A DNA stretch of 64,000 bases from Paenibacillus azoreducens (GTDB lineage: Bacteria > Bacillota > Bacilli > Paenibacillales > Paenibacillaceae). The position numbers were made by a program, and so were the translations under genes. The stretch spans positions 5,423,501 through 5,487,500 of the forward strand of contig NZ_AP025343.1 of assembly GCF_021654775.1 (NCBI RefSeq), given 5' to 3'. The stretch's first letter is position 1. Each line of letters starts with the position of its first letter. The notes beneath the pieces were generated by a model, which was not told the DNA's origin, searched no databases, and saw only the letters and a program-made list of their open reading frames with translations. Shown piece after piece: positions 33,074-42,553 of the stretch.

Positions 33074-33976
33074 CTACCCTTCAATCGCCTGATGAAGGGC
33101 ATCGATATAAGCCAAAGCAAGCTTGGAAAGCGCAGCATTCTGATGGCTGATCCAGCCTACGTTAATCGTTTCCTCGCATGCGAGCGGAACCGGAATGATT
33201 TCGTTTCCGTTCAAGTCCGCGCTCAGCACGCCTGTCGAAATCGTGTACCCGTTCAGCCCGATCAATAAATTGAACAATGTCGCGCGGTCGTTGACCCGGA
33301 TGCTTTTCGGATGAGACAAGGTGCTCAATATTTCCTCCGAAAAATGAAACGAGTTATATTCCCCCTGCTCAAAAAATAGATAGGGGTATTCCGCCAACTG
33401 GTCGATGGTGACGATCGGCTGTTTGGCCAAAGGATTGTAAATACTGATAAAAATATGCGGCTTCGCCGTGAACAGGCTGGTGAACTTCAGGTTGGCGTCA
33501 TTCAAAAGCCGGTTGATGACCTTGCTGTTGAATTCGTTTAAATATAAAATCCCGATCTCGCTGCGCTGGCTTTTGACATCCTGAATAATCTCATGCGTTT
33601 TCGTTTCGCGGAGCGCGAGCTCGTATTCTTCATGTCCATATTCGCGGACCAGATTCACAAAAGCATTAACCGCAAACGCATAATGCTGGGTGGAAACCGA
33701 AAAATGCTGCGGGGAAGGTTTGGCATTCAAATACCTGCCCTCCAGCAGCTCGGCCTGCTCCATTACCTGCCGGGCGTAGCCGAGAAACTCGGCGCCTTCC
33801 TTGGACAACGTGATCCCTTTGTTCGTCCGCTCGAAAATCGTGATCCGCAGCTCCTTTTCCAGCTCCTTGATGGCGTTGGACAAGCTGGGCTGCGATATGA
33901 ACAGGCGCTTGGCCGCCTCGTTCATGGACCCCCGGTTCGCAACCTCTATCACGTATCTTAACTGCTGCAATGTCAT
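33074..33976 (-). CDS. LysR-family regulator
   Basis: 300 residues, with an N-terminal LysR helix-turn-helix (LRYVIEVANRGSMNEAAKRLFISQPSLSNAIKELEKEL) and a type 2 periplasmic-binding effector domain. It lies upstream of the thiolase unit on the same strand but is closed off by a terminator. No divergent metabolic gene is present; the plus side holds only repeats and a DUF2905 gene. Target and effector cannot be assigned; it might add control to the CoA cluster. Confidence 0.85.
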   Translation of the reverse strand: MTLQQLRYVIEVANRGSMNEAAKRLFISQPSLSNAIKELEKELRITIFERTNKGITLSKEGAEFLGYARQVMEQAELLEGRYLNAKPSPQHFSVSTQHYAFAVNAFVNLVREYGHEEYELALRETKTHEIIQDVKSQRSEIGILYLNEFNSKVINRLLNDANLKFTSLFTAKPHIFISIYNPLAKQPIVTIDQLAEYPYLFFEQGEYNSFHFSEEILSTLSHPKSIRVNDRATLFNLLIGLNGYTISTGVLSADLNGNEIIPVPLACEETINVGWISHQNAALSKLALAYIDALHQAIEG

Positions 33977-34043
33977 GGATTGTTGTCCTTTCCTTGGTAT
34001 ACTATAAGAGGAGGTTCAAAAAAAAAACAAAAGCAAATGAAAT

Positions 34044-34310
34044 CTAACGAAACTACAGATCGTTATTTGGGATAAAAACAGTCTTAAAGGCACTTATTTA
34101 GCTTAATAGCGATACCCAGTTTCGTTAGAATTTCAACTACCCTTTTTTTCTGCCAATAGCGATACCCAGTTTCATTAGAAGCCCACATGACCTCATGATC
34201 ACCACCAACGATGAAAATGTTATGGGTCTTGTCTCAAAACACAAAAGCACATTTCGTATAAATTTCAACAAGCCTTTTTTGCTGCCAATAGCGATATCAT
34301 GTTTCGTTAG
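34044..34310. repeat. Four copies of a 23-nt interspersed repeat
   Basis: Copies at 34044-34066 (minus), 34106-34128, 34156-34178 and 34288-34310 (plus) follow ATAGCGAT-N6-TTTCGTTAG with small changes and a variable six-base centre (CTGTAG, ACCCAG, ACCCAG, ATCATG). The last three are preceded by a shared TTTCAACnANCC-T-run-CTGCCA stretch. The region 33977-34371 holds no gene. Confidence 0.85.
34165..34245. repeat. About 75-nt repeat shared with 47288-47360
   Basis: TCACCACCAACGA and AAAATGTTATGGGT plus TTGTCTCA occur in the same order and spacing in both places, directly after a 23-nt repeat copy. Confidence 0.75.
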
Positions 34311-34371
34311 AGATGAAACCCGCTTTGAGCAGAGATTATACCAAAATTTATTTCCGGGAGGTAGAGCTGCC

Positions 34372-34584
34372 ATGCCCAATCTATCCAAAATACTGGTCAT
34401 TCTCGGCATCATCCTCATCGCGGCAGGTCTGATCTGGTGGCTTATCGGCCGCTGGATTCCCCTGGGTCGGCTGCCTGGTGATATCGTCTATGAAAAAGAT
34501 AACGTCAAAGTGTATTTTCCGATCGTCACCTGCCTGGTGATCAGCATCATCGGCTCCCTTCTCCTGATGCTGTTCCGGCGTTAG
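34372..34584 (+). CDS. DUF2905 small membrane protein
   Basis: 70 residues from ATG 34372 behind GGGAGG. Two transmembrane helices flank the family hallmark RWIPLGRLPGDIVYEKDNVKVYFPI. DUF2905 proteins are widespread in Bacillota, with no established role. A longer in-frame start lies in repeat DNA and has no ribosome-binding site. Confidence 0.9.
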   Translation: MPNLSKILVILGIILIAAGLIWWLIGRWIPLGRLPGDIVYEKDNVKVYFPIVTCLVISIIGSLLLMLFRR

Positions 34585-34591
34585 GCGCGTT

Positions 34592-36193
34592 TCACTCGCA
34601 GCATGCCGCCTGCTTCACCATGTTCCGGAATTCGGTAGGCGACATGCCGGTGTATTTTTTGAATTGCCTGTAAAAATACCCCGGCTCCAAATACCCGACG
34701 CTTCTCGAAATCTCGCTTGTTTTCATCTGCGTTTCGGTCAGAAGCGTTTTGGCCTGCTTGATGCGGTGCGAGTTCAGATAATCGCTGAAACTGACGCCGG
34801 TCTCCTTCAGAAACAGCTGGCCCAGATAAAACGGATGAATGTTAAATTCGTATCCAAGCGTCTTCAGCGACAACTCTTCGGCGTATTTCGTGCGGATCTG
34901 GTGCAGCACCTGCTTGACGACCGGGCTGAACTCGTCATCCTCCACAGACAAATAATCAATGGCGGCGTGGGCGATGAATTTGACATGCTTTGCCAGCGTG
35001 CCCACCGTTTGCGCTTTGAAAAGGGCCGTAAATAACTGTTTATAGCCGCTTGTGGCAAGTTGGTAGTTCAGCTTGTTTTCTTTGACGATCTGCTTGGTGC
35101 ACAGGATGAGTTCGACGGCAAAATTACGGATTTGTACCGGGGACACCGGATCCGTATTTCTCACGGTAAACAAATGATCAATATATTCATCGATAGCGGC
35201 CTTGTTCCGGTTCAGCAGAAGCTTTTCGTATTCCAGCGTGTCCAAAGCAGCATACCCCTGCAGTTCTTCCGAAAGCGTCATCTCGCCGTAGCTGATGATT
35301 TCGTCTTCCCGATGCGTCAGGAAAAATTCCTGCAGCCGTTTGGCTTGAGCATAACTTTGCGGCAAGCCTTGATACCCTTGTTCCATACTGCCCAAAGTGA
35401 TCATTACTCCGGTTTGACGCTCGTTCAACCCGCGCCGGATTTCCTTCAATAATTGCAGCATCCGTTCCTGCAGCATCCCGGGATCTTCTCCCAAGCAAAC
35501 GATAACCACGTCCCCCTCCAGATCATAAAAGCGAATAATCGGCCCTTCATACCCGGTCTTTTCCGCAATTTCCCTGCAGCTCGCATAGACTTGACGCCCA
35601 TGCTCCTGCCGCCAAGAAGGCAATTCTTCAGATGCTCCCATGTCGGGCGCTTCCCTGATCACGGCAGCCGCATAGCAGGACATATCCGCCGGAATATCAA
35701 GAAACTCAAGCCTGTTCCTAAGCTCGGACGGATCAATCCTCCCCGAAACCCAGCGGTTCATGACATTGTCGCGCAGGATGTCCAGCTCATCCGGATCAAA
35801 ATAAGAAGGGCGCTTGGCATTGTCGATTTTCTGTACGGTGCTTTGGATCGTCTCGGCCAGCTCTTTCATATTGACCGGTTTCAGCAAATAATTTTCGATC
35901 CCAAGTTTCATGCCTTCCTTAACGTAATTAAATTCATTGTAACCGCTCAGTACGATAAATTTCATGTTCGGATGCAGCGGCTTCAGCTTCCGGATAAGCT
36001 CCAATCCATTCATTTCATGCATCATGATGTCCGTAATCAGAATATCGGCCCCCGAATCCTTCAGCTGCTCGAAAGCTTCCCTCCCGTCATACGCTTTGCC
36101 GCACAGCTCGGTCCCAAGCTCTTCCCAGTCCACCACGGAATGCAAACCTTCCAGAATAAACGGCTCGTCGTCTACAATAAACACCTTACGCAT
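34592..36193 (-). CDS. yesN: YesN-type response regulator with AraC DNA-binding domain
   Basis: 533 residues: an N-terminal receiver domain (VFIVDDEPFILEGL, phospho-acceptor Asp in ILITDIMM, Lys in YLLKPVN), a long linker, and a C-terminal AraC domain (IKQAKTLLTETQMKTSEISRSVGYLEPGYFYRQFKKYTGMSPTEFR). It overlaps the upstream kinase gene by eight bases, so the two are made together. Such pairs activate adjacent sugar importers; the Lpl-type importer diverges just beyond the kinase gene. Confidence 0.92.
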   Translation of the reverse strand: MRKVFIVDDEPFILEGLHSVVDWEELGTELCGKAYDGREAFEQLKDSGADILITDIMMHEMNGLELIRKLKPLHPNMKFIVLSGYNEFNYVKEGMKLGIENYLLKPVNMKELAETIQSTVQKIDNAKRPSYFDPDELDILRDNVMNRWVSGRIDPSELRNRLEFLDIPADMSCYAAAVIREAPDMGASEELPSWRQEHGRQVYASCREIAEKTGYEGPIIRFYDLEGDVVIVCLGEDPGMLQERMLQLLKEIRRGLNERQTGVMITLGSMEQGYQGLPQSYAQAKRLQEFFLTHREDEIISYGEMTLSEELQGYAALDTLEYEKLLLNRNKAAIDEYIDHLFTVRNTDPVSPVQIRNFAVELILCTKQIVKENKLNYQLATSGYKQLFTALFKAQTVGTLAKHVKFIAHAAIDYLSVEDDEFSPVVKQVLHQIRTKYAEELSLKTLGYEFNIHPFYLGQLFLKETGVSFSDYLNSHRIKQAKTLLTETQMKTSEISRSVGYLEPGYFYRQFKKYTGMSPTEFRNMVKQAACCE

Positions 36194-37955
36194 ACATTTT
36201 TCCCCCTTGGCTTGATGGAATTTTCATGGTGATGATGGTGCCCTGGTGGGGCTGATCCGCTAGTGCAAGACCGTACCCGTCACCAAAGCAGATTTTAATC
36301 CTCTCATGCGTATTCCTAAGACCAATAGACGAAGGATGGCTGGTCCCCGTCCCCTGCAAAAGTTTTCGGATCTCCTCCCGTGTCGAAGGATCAATTCCCC
36401 GCCCGTTATCCCGAATCGTAATCACCGCATCGCTTCCTTGCAGCTCTGCCGCAATCGAAATCCGGTTATCCGAACGCGACATGATCAAGCCATGAACGAT
36501 ATAATTTTCAATCAGAGGTTGAATCGACAGCTTGAGTACCGGTATATTCATCAGCTCAGGCTCCGCATCGATTTCATATGCAAAATTATCCACGTAACGG
36601 ATGCGGAACAAATCAAGATACAAACTGCAGTATTCAAGCTCATCGGCCAGAGTGACAATCGTATCGCGCTTGACCGAGTACCTGAACAACGTCGATAAAA
36701 TATAGATCATTTCGCCGACGTCATCCGCTTTTTTCGCTAACGCCCGCATGCGTATGGCTTCCAGCGTATTGTACAAAAAATGCGGTTTGATCTGGGCTTG
36801 AAAAGCCACCAGCTCCGCCTGCTTTTGCTTGATCTCTGACACATACACCTTGTCGATGTATTCCGCCAGATCTTCGCACATCTGATTAAACCGGTCCGAA
36901 ATCTGGTAAAGCTCGTCTTCCTTTTCCACCGGAATCCGCACCGACAGATCCCCGTTCCTTGCCTTTTCCAGCGCCTTCATAATGGCCCGCGTCCGCCGCG
37001 AAAAATTGACGATCGTAAAGCGCGTCAGAATCATCGCAGCCACAATGCAAATGCTTGTCACAAAAAAAAGCGTATTCCGCAGCCCCCTCAAGCTGCCCGT
37101 AATTTCAGATTTGGGGATGACGCCGGCGACGTAATAGCCGAACCGGTTCGAGATTTGCACGTTCATGTACGAGGGCTCTTCAAAATCCTGAACGGCTGAA
37201 GAAGAGCCAAGCCTCGACATATACGGATATTTTTGGCCATAGTAACGGCCCGATGAGTCGAAGAGAACATCTCCACCCGGCGTCAGAACGGTAATATCCC
37301 CCTTTAAATCGCCCCAATTTTTCAGGTATTCCCCATACATGCCGCTCAAATCATAATTAATAACCAGGTTGCCGACGTTTTCCTGCGCGACCAGGCTGTT
37401 GATATTGCTGACGGTAGTAAAGCTATTTTCCGAGATGACATATCGTTTCAGGGCGGTCTGCAAATCCGCATCGACACGGTAATAATTTTCGGAATCCCTG
37501 GTCAAGATCTGCACGGATTTTTGGTTTTCGCTATAAAGGGCAATCATGCGGATATCCGGGTAGCTGCTCAGCTGCAGGCGCAAATAAGACAAAATATCTC
37601 GTCTGCGGACGCCTGTCGTATTATATTTTTCGATTCTGTCGTTCAAATAGCCGGAAAAATCATTTTTCAGGAAAGAATACACATCCTCCATTAGCGTCAC
37701 CGAATCATCCCGGTAAAGCTGCTGGACGATCTGCTGCGTGGTTGAGTACCTTGCATCCAGATAGCTGCCGATGCTCGATAAAATGCGGTTGTTGAATTCC
37801 AGTTCCTTATTGACCTGCACATTCAGCTGGTACGTATAAATGAAAGCCGATAGGCTCGCGAGCGACAGAATCGTGATCACCGAGTAGAAGAAAACGATTT
37901 TATTAAACAGCTTTTTTCTAAAATGTATTCTATAAAAATCTCTCAGCTTTTTCAT
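36186..37955 (-). CDS. yesM: YesM-type sensor histidine kinase
   Basis: About 589 residues with two transmembrane helices (about 18-40 and 290-315) around an extracellular sensor domain of roughly 250 residues, a HAMP domain (NGDLSVRIPVEKEDELYQISDRFNQM), the His_kinase motif QIKPHFLYNTLEAIRMRA and an ATPase domain (DNGRGID). Pairs with the overlapping YesN gene. The sensed molecule is probably an extracellular oligosaccharide or its binding protein complex (inference from the neighbouring importer). Confidence 0.92.
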   Translation of the reverse strand: MKKLRDFYRIHFRKKLFNKIVFFYSVITILSLASLSAFIYTYQLNVQVNKELEFNNRILSSIGSYLDARYSTTQQIVQQLYRDDSVTLMEDVYSFLKNDFSGYLNDRIEKYNTTGVRRRDILSYLRLQLSSYPDIRMIALYSENQKSVQILTRDSENYYRVDADLQTALKRYVISENSFTTVSNINSLVAQENVGNLVINYDLSGMYGEYLKNWGDLKGDITVLTPGGDVLFDSSGRYYGQKYPYMSRLGSSSAVQDFEEPSYMNVQISNRFGYYVAGVIPKSEITGSLRGLRNTLFFVTSICIVAAMILTRFTIVNFSRRTRAIMKALEKARNGDLSVRIPVEKEDELYQISDRFNQMCEDLAEYIDKVYVSEIKQKQAELVAFQAQIKPHFLYNTLEAIRMRALAKKADDVGEMIYILSTLFRYSVKRDTIVTLADELEYCSLYLDLFRIRYVDNFAYEIDAEPELMNIPVLKLSIQPLIENYIVHGLIMSRSDNRISIAAELQGSDAVITIRDNGRGIDPSTREEIRKLLQGTGTSHPSSIGLRNTHERIKICFGDGYGLALADQPHQGTIITMKIPSSQGGKMYA

Positions 37956-38109
37956 ATCCAATATCCCTCTTTGTGAATGTATGCGCTTTCAATTAACGGT
38001 AATAAGCCTTACCTTTCTCCTCTAACCTTACCACAACTTTCCTGGCGCAAGCTCTCCCCTTTCGCATGAATCTTTGTTTTGTGCATGGGATGTTTGTTTT
38101 TTTCACTTT

Positions 38110-38123
38110 AGGCAGCGCTTACA
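38110..38123 (+). promoter_or_regulatory. cre-like (CcpA) site before lplB
   Basis: On the minus strand TGTAAGCGCTGCCT, matching the catabolite-responsive element consensus TGWAARCGYTWNCW at all but one position, in the 214-bp gap between yesM and lplB. It suggests glucose repression of the importer. Confidence 0.6.
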
Positions 38124-38175
38124 ACTGCGCTAGATTAAAACTATCAACACACATCAATGACAGGAGGGGGCTCAC

Positions 38176-39117
38176 GTGGAAAAGGGTTTGATGCGCTGGC
38201 TTAACATATTCAGCCGCAACAAATGGCTTCTGCTGATGGTGCTGCCGGGAACGGTATGGTTTTTTCTTTTCTGTTATCTGCCCATGCCCGGCGTGATCAT
38301 TGCGTTCAAGGATTACAAGTTCGATACCGATGGTTTCCTGGCCAGCATGATTCGCAGCGAATGGGTCGGGTTCAAAAATTTCGAATATCTGTTCCAGACG
38401 GAAGACGCATGGATCATCGTTCGGAATACGCTCCTTTACAATGCCGTGTTTATCTTGCTGGGCACGTTTTTTTCGGTGCTGGTCGCCATTTTGGTCAGCG
38501 AGATCACAAACAAGAAGATGGCAAAATTGTATCAGACGGGCATGTTCCTGCCGCATTTTTTATCCTGGGTTATCGTCAGTTACTTCGTTTTCAGTTTTTT
38601 AAGCGTCGATAAGGGCGTGTTGAATCAACTGCTTAAATTTTTCGGGGCCGACCCGGTTTTCTGGTATTCCAAAACGGATTATTGGCCTTACATACTCGTC
38701 ATCGTCAACTTATGGAAGGGCGTTGGATACGGAAGCGTGGTGTATCTGGCAGCGATCGTGGGCATTGACAAAACCTATTTTGAAGCCGCGATGATCGATG
38801 GGGCGAGCAAATGGCAGCAGATCCGCAAAATCACGATCCCTATGATCACGCCGATTATCGTCATTATGTTCATCCTGGCCATCGGCGGCATTTTCAGGGC
38901 TGACTTCGGGCTGTTCTACCAGGTACCGCGGGATACCGGCGCCTTGTATCCGGTCACGAACGTCATCGACACCTTTGTTTACCGCGGACTTAAAGTAACC
39001 GGCAACATCAGTATGAGTACGGCGGCAGGCTTGTACCAATCGATCGTCGGATTCGTGCTGGTCATCGTCACTAACCTGATCGTCAGAAAAATCAACAGAG
39101 AACAGGCTTTGTTCTGA
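38176..39117 (+). CDS. lplB: LplB-type ABC sugar permease
   Basis: 313 residues, six helices, with the binding-protein-dependent permease loop EAAMIDGASKWQQIRKITIP. The start MEKGLMRWLNIFSRNKWLLLMVLPGTVWFFLFCYLPMPG is typical of LplB/YteP. GTG start at 38176 behind AGGAGGGGG. First gene of a permease-permease-binding protein operon that lacks its own ATPase, so a shared MsmX-like ATPase is expected elsewhere. Confidence 0.92.
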   Translation: MEKGLMRWLNIFSRNKWLLLMVLPGTVWFFLFCYLPMPGVIIAFKDYKFDTDGFLASMIRSEWVGFKNFEYLFQTEDAWIIVRNTLLYNAVFILLGTFFSVLVAILVSEITNKKMAKLYQTGMFLPHFLSWVIVSYFVFSFLSVDKGVLNQLLKFFGADPVFWYSKTDYWPYILVIVNLWKGVGYGSVVYLAAIVGIDKTYFEAAMIDGASKWQQIRKITIPMITPIIVIMFILAIGGIFRADFGLFYQVPRDTGALYPVTNVIDTFVYRGLKVTGNISMSTAAGLYQSIVGFVLVIVTNLIVRKINREQALF

Positions 39118-39134
39118 TAAGGAGGGAATGCCGT

Positions 39135-40097
39135 ATGGACAACAGCATAGCCGCCGGTCAACCTGTTAACAAGCCGTCCAAAAAGCCAAAGAAAGCACGG
39201 AATTTCCACCAGCTGCCTCCGTTCTGGAACGCGGTGGTGAATCTGGCGGTCGGGCTCTTCTCCTTCGCCTGCGTGTATCCGTTCCTGTTTGTGGTCATCA
39301 TTTCGCTGACCGACGAAAAAGCGCTGGCTCTAAACGGGTACAGCCTTTTCCCGAAAAAATGGTCCTTTGAAGCGTACAGCTATATTTTCAGAACGGGCGA
39401 TCAACTGCTGCGATCTTACGGAGTCACGATTTTCATTACGCTCGTCGGAACACTTCTTACGGTTGCCATCGTTTCGCTTTACGCCTATGCCATTTCCAGA
39501 TCTTATTTTAAATTCCGCGGGATCTTTTCGTTCATTGCTTTTTTCACGATGCTGTTCGGAGGCGGACTTGTTCCTTCCTACATCGTCGTTTCCCAAGTAC
39601 TTCACCTGAAGGATACGATCTGGGCTTTGATTTTACCGATGTCTGTCAGCGCTTTTTCGATTCTGATCATGAGGACTTTCTTCAAAACGATGGTTCCCGA
39701 TGCGATTATCGAATCCGGAAAAATCGACGGGGCGGGCGAATTCCGCGTATTTATCTCCCTGGTCCTTCCCATATCCCTGCCCGGCCTGGCCACCATCGGC
39801 TTATTTGCGGCCCTCGGGTATTGGAACGACTGGTTTAACGCCCTGCTCTACATCGATGATGCCAAGCTGGTGCCGCTGCAGTCGCTGCTGATGAAGATCG
39901 AAACCAACATTCAGTTCATTCTGCAAAATTCGGCCATCGGCAGCGGTACCGATCGCTCCGCCATCGCCCGCAGCTTGCCGGCGGAAACGACGCGGATGGC
40001 CATGGTCGTTCTGGCTACGCTGCCCATCATTTTCGCGTATCCGTTCTTCCAACGCTATTTCGTTCAGGGGCTTACCATCGGCTCTGTGAAGGAATAG
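39135..40097 (+). CDS. lplC: LplC/YtcP-type ABC sugar permease
   Basis: 320 residues with six helices, the EAA loop ESGKIDGAGEFRVFISLVLP, and the C-terminal FFQRYFVQGLTIGSVKE that ends nearly every LplC/YtcP protein. AAGGAGGG before the ATG; 17 bases after lplB. Partner permease of the importer. Confidence 0.92.
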   Translation: MDNSIAAGQPVNKPSKKPKKARNFHQLPPFWNAVVNLAVGLFSFACVYPFLFVVIISLTDEKALALNGYSLFPKKWSFEAYSYIFRTGDQLLRSYGVTIFITLVGTLLTVAIVSLYAYAISRSYFKFRGIFSFIAFFTMLFGGGLVPSYIVVSQVLHLKDTIWALILPMSVSAFSILIMRTFFKTMVPDAIIESGKIDGAGEFRVFISLVLPISLPGLATIGLFAALGYWNDWFNALLYIDDAKLVPLQSLLMKIETNIQFILQNSAIGSGTDRSAIARSLPAETTRMAMVVLATLPIIFAYPFFQRYFVQGLTIGSVKE

Positions 40098-40151
40098 ATA
40101 TAACCTGTTTTTCATGCGGTTTAAAATTTCAAGACAAGGGGATGAAAGTGT

Positions 40152-41651
40152 ATGAAGAAAAGAAAAGGGATTCAAATGGCGCTCAGCCTGTTGCTGCTTT
40201 GCTCCATGATTTTGTCCGGTTGCGGCGGCAAGGATAACGGCAGTTCCGGTCAAACCTCAAGCGGCGCCGATTCCGGCAGTCAGGCCCAAAACACCGAAAA
40301 AGAAAAGCCGGTCAAATTGATCTGGTATACCATCAGCGGGCCGCAAAAGGATCAGGACAAGGTCATGGCTGAGGTCAACAAATACACCCGTGAAAAAATC
40401 AACGCCGAAATCGATCTGCGTCTGATCGACTGGGGGGATTATTCCCAGAAAATGCAGGTGATCGCCGCCTCCGGCGAGCCGTTCGACATTGCCTTTACCT
40501 CTTCCTGGGCTTTCAATTATGTGGAGAGCGCTAGAAAGGGCTACTTCTACGAGTTGGATGACCTGCTGGACAAATACGGACAAGGCATCAAAAAGGCGCT
40601 AAACCCCGCTTTCCTGGAAGGCTCCAAGGTCAACGGGCACAACTACGCCATTCCGACAAACAAAGAGCTTCCGGCTCAAGCCGTCTGGCGTTTCAACAAA
40701 ACGCTCGCGGACAAATACAACCTGGATGTTTCCAAGGCCACGACGCTTGAAAGCCTGGAGCCGATGCTGAAGACCGTCAAGGAAAACGAGCCGGATGTAT
40801 ATCCGATTCCGTCCAATATCAGCCCATACCTGCCGTTTGACTTTGCCCTGGAAGGCATTCCGGTCGGCGTGCCGATCGACACAAAAGATTTCAAGGTAAT
40901 TAACGTATGGGATACGCCGGAAACAAAACAAGTATTTGATACGATGCACAAATATTATCAAGCAGGTTACCTGCCGCCGGATGTCGCAACCAAGCAGGGC
41001 AATGAGCATGAGAAAACCGGGAAATGGCTGCTCGATAAACAGCACACCGTTCCATTTGCCGATATTCAGTGGTCCGACTCCCTCGGTTATAAGGTCGTGT
41101 CGACGCCAATTCATAAGCCGATTGTATTCAACTGGTCCGTTACCGGTTCCATGCAGGCGATTTCCGCCAAAACCAAACATCCGGAAAAAGCCATGGAATT
41201 CCTGAACCTGCTCAATACCGACGAACATTTGCGCAACCTGATCAACTACGGCCTGGAAGGCGTACATTATAAAAAGCTGTCCGAAGATACTTTCGAGCCG
41301 ATTCCGGATTCCGGATACTCCATGCCATCCTTTACCCTCGGTAATATGTTTCTGCTCTACAAACTGAAGGATGATCCGAAGGACAAATGGGAGCAATACC
41401 AAAAATTCAATGAATCCGCAACCAACGCGCCATTGCTCGGCTTCCAGTTCGATCCGACGAATGTGATGACCGAAATCGCCAACGTCAAAAATGCCGTGGA
41501 TGAGTACGGCCCGGCACTGAACACCGGTTCCGTCGATCCTGCTAAGGTTCTCCCGCAGGCAATTGAGAAACTGAAAGCGCAAGGCATCGATAAAATCATC
41601 GCCGAATGCCAAAAGCAGCTGGATGAGTGGAAAGCTCAGAATAACAAATAA
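40152..41651 (+). CDS. Lpl-type sugar-binding lipoprotein
   Basis: 499 residues, with lipobox MILSGC and a Ser/Gly-rich linker after the Cys. The mature protein is an extracellular solute-binding family 1 type (long LplA group): WYTISGPQKDQDKVMAEVNKY near the front, DIAFTSSWAFNYVESARKGYFYELDDLLDKYG in the middle. The group carries complex oligosaccharides such as those from rhamnogalacturonan, xylan or alginate; no glycosidase is nearby to define the sugar. A terminator follows. Confidence 0.9.
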   Translation: MKKRKGIQMALSLLLLCSMILSGCGGKDNGSSGQTSSGADSGSQAQNTEKEKPVKLIWYTISGPQKDQDKVMAEVNKYTREKINAEIDLRLIDWGDYSQKMQVIAASGEPFDIAFTSSWAFNYVESARKGYFYELDDLLDKYGQGIKKALNPAFLEGSKVNGHNYAIPTNKELPAQAVWRFNKTLADKYNLDVSKATTLESLEPMLKTVKENEPDVYPIPSNISPYLPFDFALEGIPVGVPIDTKDFKVINVWDTPETKQVFDTMHKYYQAGYLPPDVATKQGNEHEKTGKWLLDKQHTVPFADIQWSDSLGYKVVSTPIHKPIVFNWSVTGSMQAISAKTKHPEKAMEFLNLLNTDEHLRNLINYGLEGVHYKKLSEDTFEPIPDSGYSMPSFTLGNMFLLYKLKDDPKDKWEQYQKFNESATNAPLLGFQFDPTNVMTEIANVKNAVDEYGPALNTGSVDPAKVLPQAIEKLKAQGIDKIIAECQKQLDEWKAQNNK

Positions 41652-41690
41652 CGTGCATCGGGGAACATAGAATTTGGACTTTAATCAATG

Positions 41691-41784
41691 AAAAAGCCAC
41701 GGGTCACAGGCTCTGTCCGCGCCGTAAAGAATGGATGCTTTCATTCCACTGGATGCGAATTTGCCTGTGCCTCTTGGCTTTTTT
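41691..41784 (+). terminator. Terminator of the sugar importer operon
   Basis: AAAAAGCC/GGCTTTTT and CACAGGC/GCCTGTG pairs bracket a 50-nt loop, ending in a T-run just before the convergent gene's stop. Confidence 0.7.
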
Positions 41785-41789
41785 GCTTG

Positions 41790-42416
41790 CTATGAGTTTG
41801 TTTTTACAGGGAATCTTAACACTGTTTTCAATTTCGACGGTTCAGTCTTACGGGGATCCGACAAATAAATTTCCCGATGAATTTTGCTTGATCGGATAAA
41901 TCCATGTTCAGTACAAAAAGCTTCCATTCGCGAAAAACTTTCCGGCTCATCGTCAAAACTTCCAATATGCATCATTTGACAGCTCAATCCATCTTCCGCA
42001 TGTTCGAACCGAACGTTCTCAAGGAACGGATTTGGTTTTTTCCTTCTCGTCTGTTCCAAAAATCGCTCGAACAGTTCTTCAGTCAAAAAATCGGGTTGGC
42101 GTATCATGATCGTATACTTATAATTGTTTTTGTCTGTTGCGGGTTTTGTCCGATCGAGCAAGTCCCATTCTCCCTCAAGCGGGAAAACCGTATATTCATA
42201 ATATCCGGCGGGTACATCCTCACTTTTGTAGGACATTCGCACAGCATAACTCATGCTGTACAAAGCTTCCGTTGCCTTGGCGAATTCCTCGCCATTAGGA
42301 TCCCCGGATCCACTGACCATAAAAAATGGCATCCTCGGTACTGCCACAATTTCCGGCACTGTTTTTGGCATATAGAGCTGCTTATAATCTTTTTTATAAT
42401 CTACCCTTTTGGTCAT
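41790..42416 (-). CDS. GyrI-like small-molecule-binding protein
   Basis: 208 residues from ATG 42416 (MTKRVDYKKDYKQLYMP; AAGGAG upstream). VAVPRMPFFMVSGSGDPNGEEFAKATEALYSMSYAVRM is the opening of the GyrI-like domain found in AraC-type effectors and in stand-alone proteins of the DUF/COG4832 kind. PAGYYEYTVFPLEGEWDL follows. These hydrolyse or bind hydrophobic toxins in some cases. No DNA-binding domain is attached. Convergent with the sugar operon. Confidence 0.82.
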   Translation of the reverse strand: MTKRVDYKKDYKQLYMPKTVPEIVAVPRMPFFMVSGSGDPNGEEFAKATEALYSMSYAVRMSYKSEDVPAGYYEYTVFPLEGEWDLLDRTKPATDKNNYKYTIMIRQPDFLTEELFERFLEQTRRKKPNPFLENVRFEHAEDGLSCQMMHIGSFDDEPESFSRMEAFCTEHGFIRSSKIHREIYLSDPRKTEPSKLKTVLRFPVKTNS

Positions 42417-42520
42417 GACATGCATCTCCTTATGAATATAATAGGCCGACATTTCCCGATGCCATCAACGCGGCAAACACGCTGGTCACTGGGACTCAGC
42501 CTTTGCTCTTAGGTTACACA

Positions 42521-42553
42521 AACATCCCTGACAACAAGGTTGTCAGGGATGTT
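42521..42553 (-). terminator. Perfect 14-bp hairpin at the end of the WYL gene
   Basis: AACATCCCTGACAA/TTGTCAGGGATGTT with a five-base loop; its end touches the TAA stop of the WYL gene. Confidence 0.75.

Noticed and set aside
34044..34310. CRISPR array
   Set aside because: The 23-nt repeats have irregular spacing and mixed orientation and there are no cas genes.
42521..42553. Operator for the WYL regulator
   Set aside because: The perfect hairpin lies at the 3' end of the gene and fits a terminator better; no promoter is next to it.
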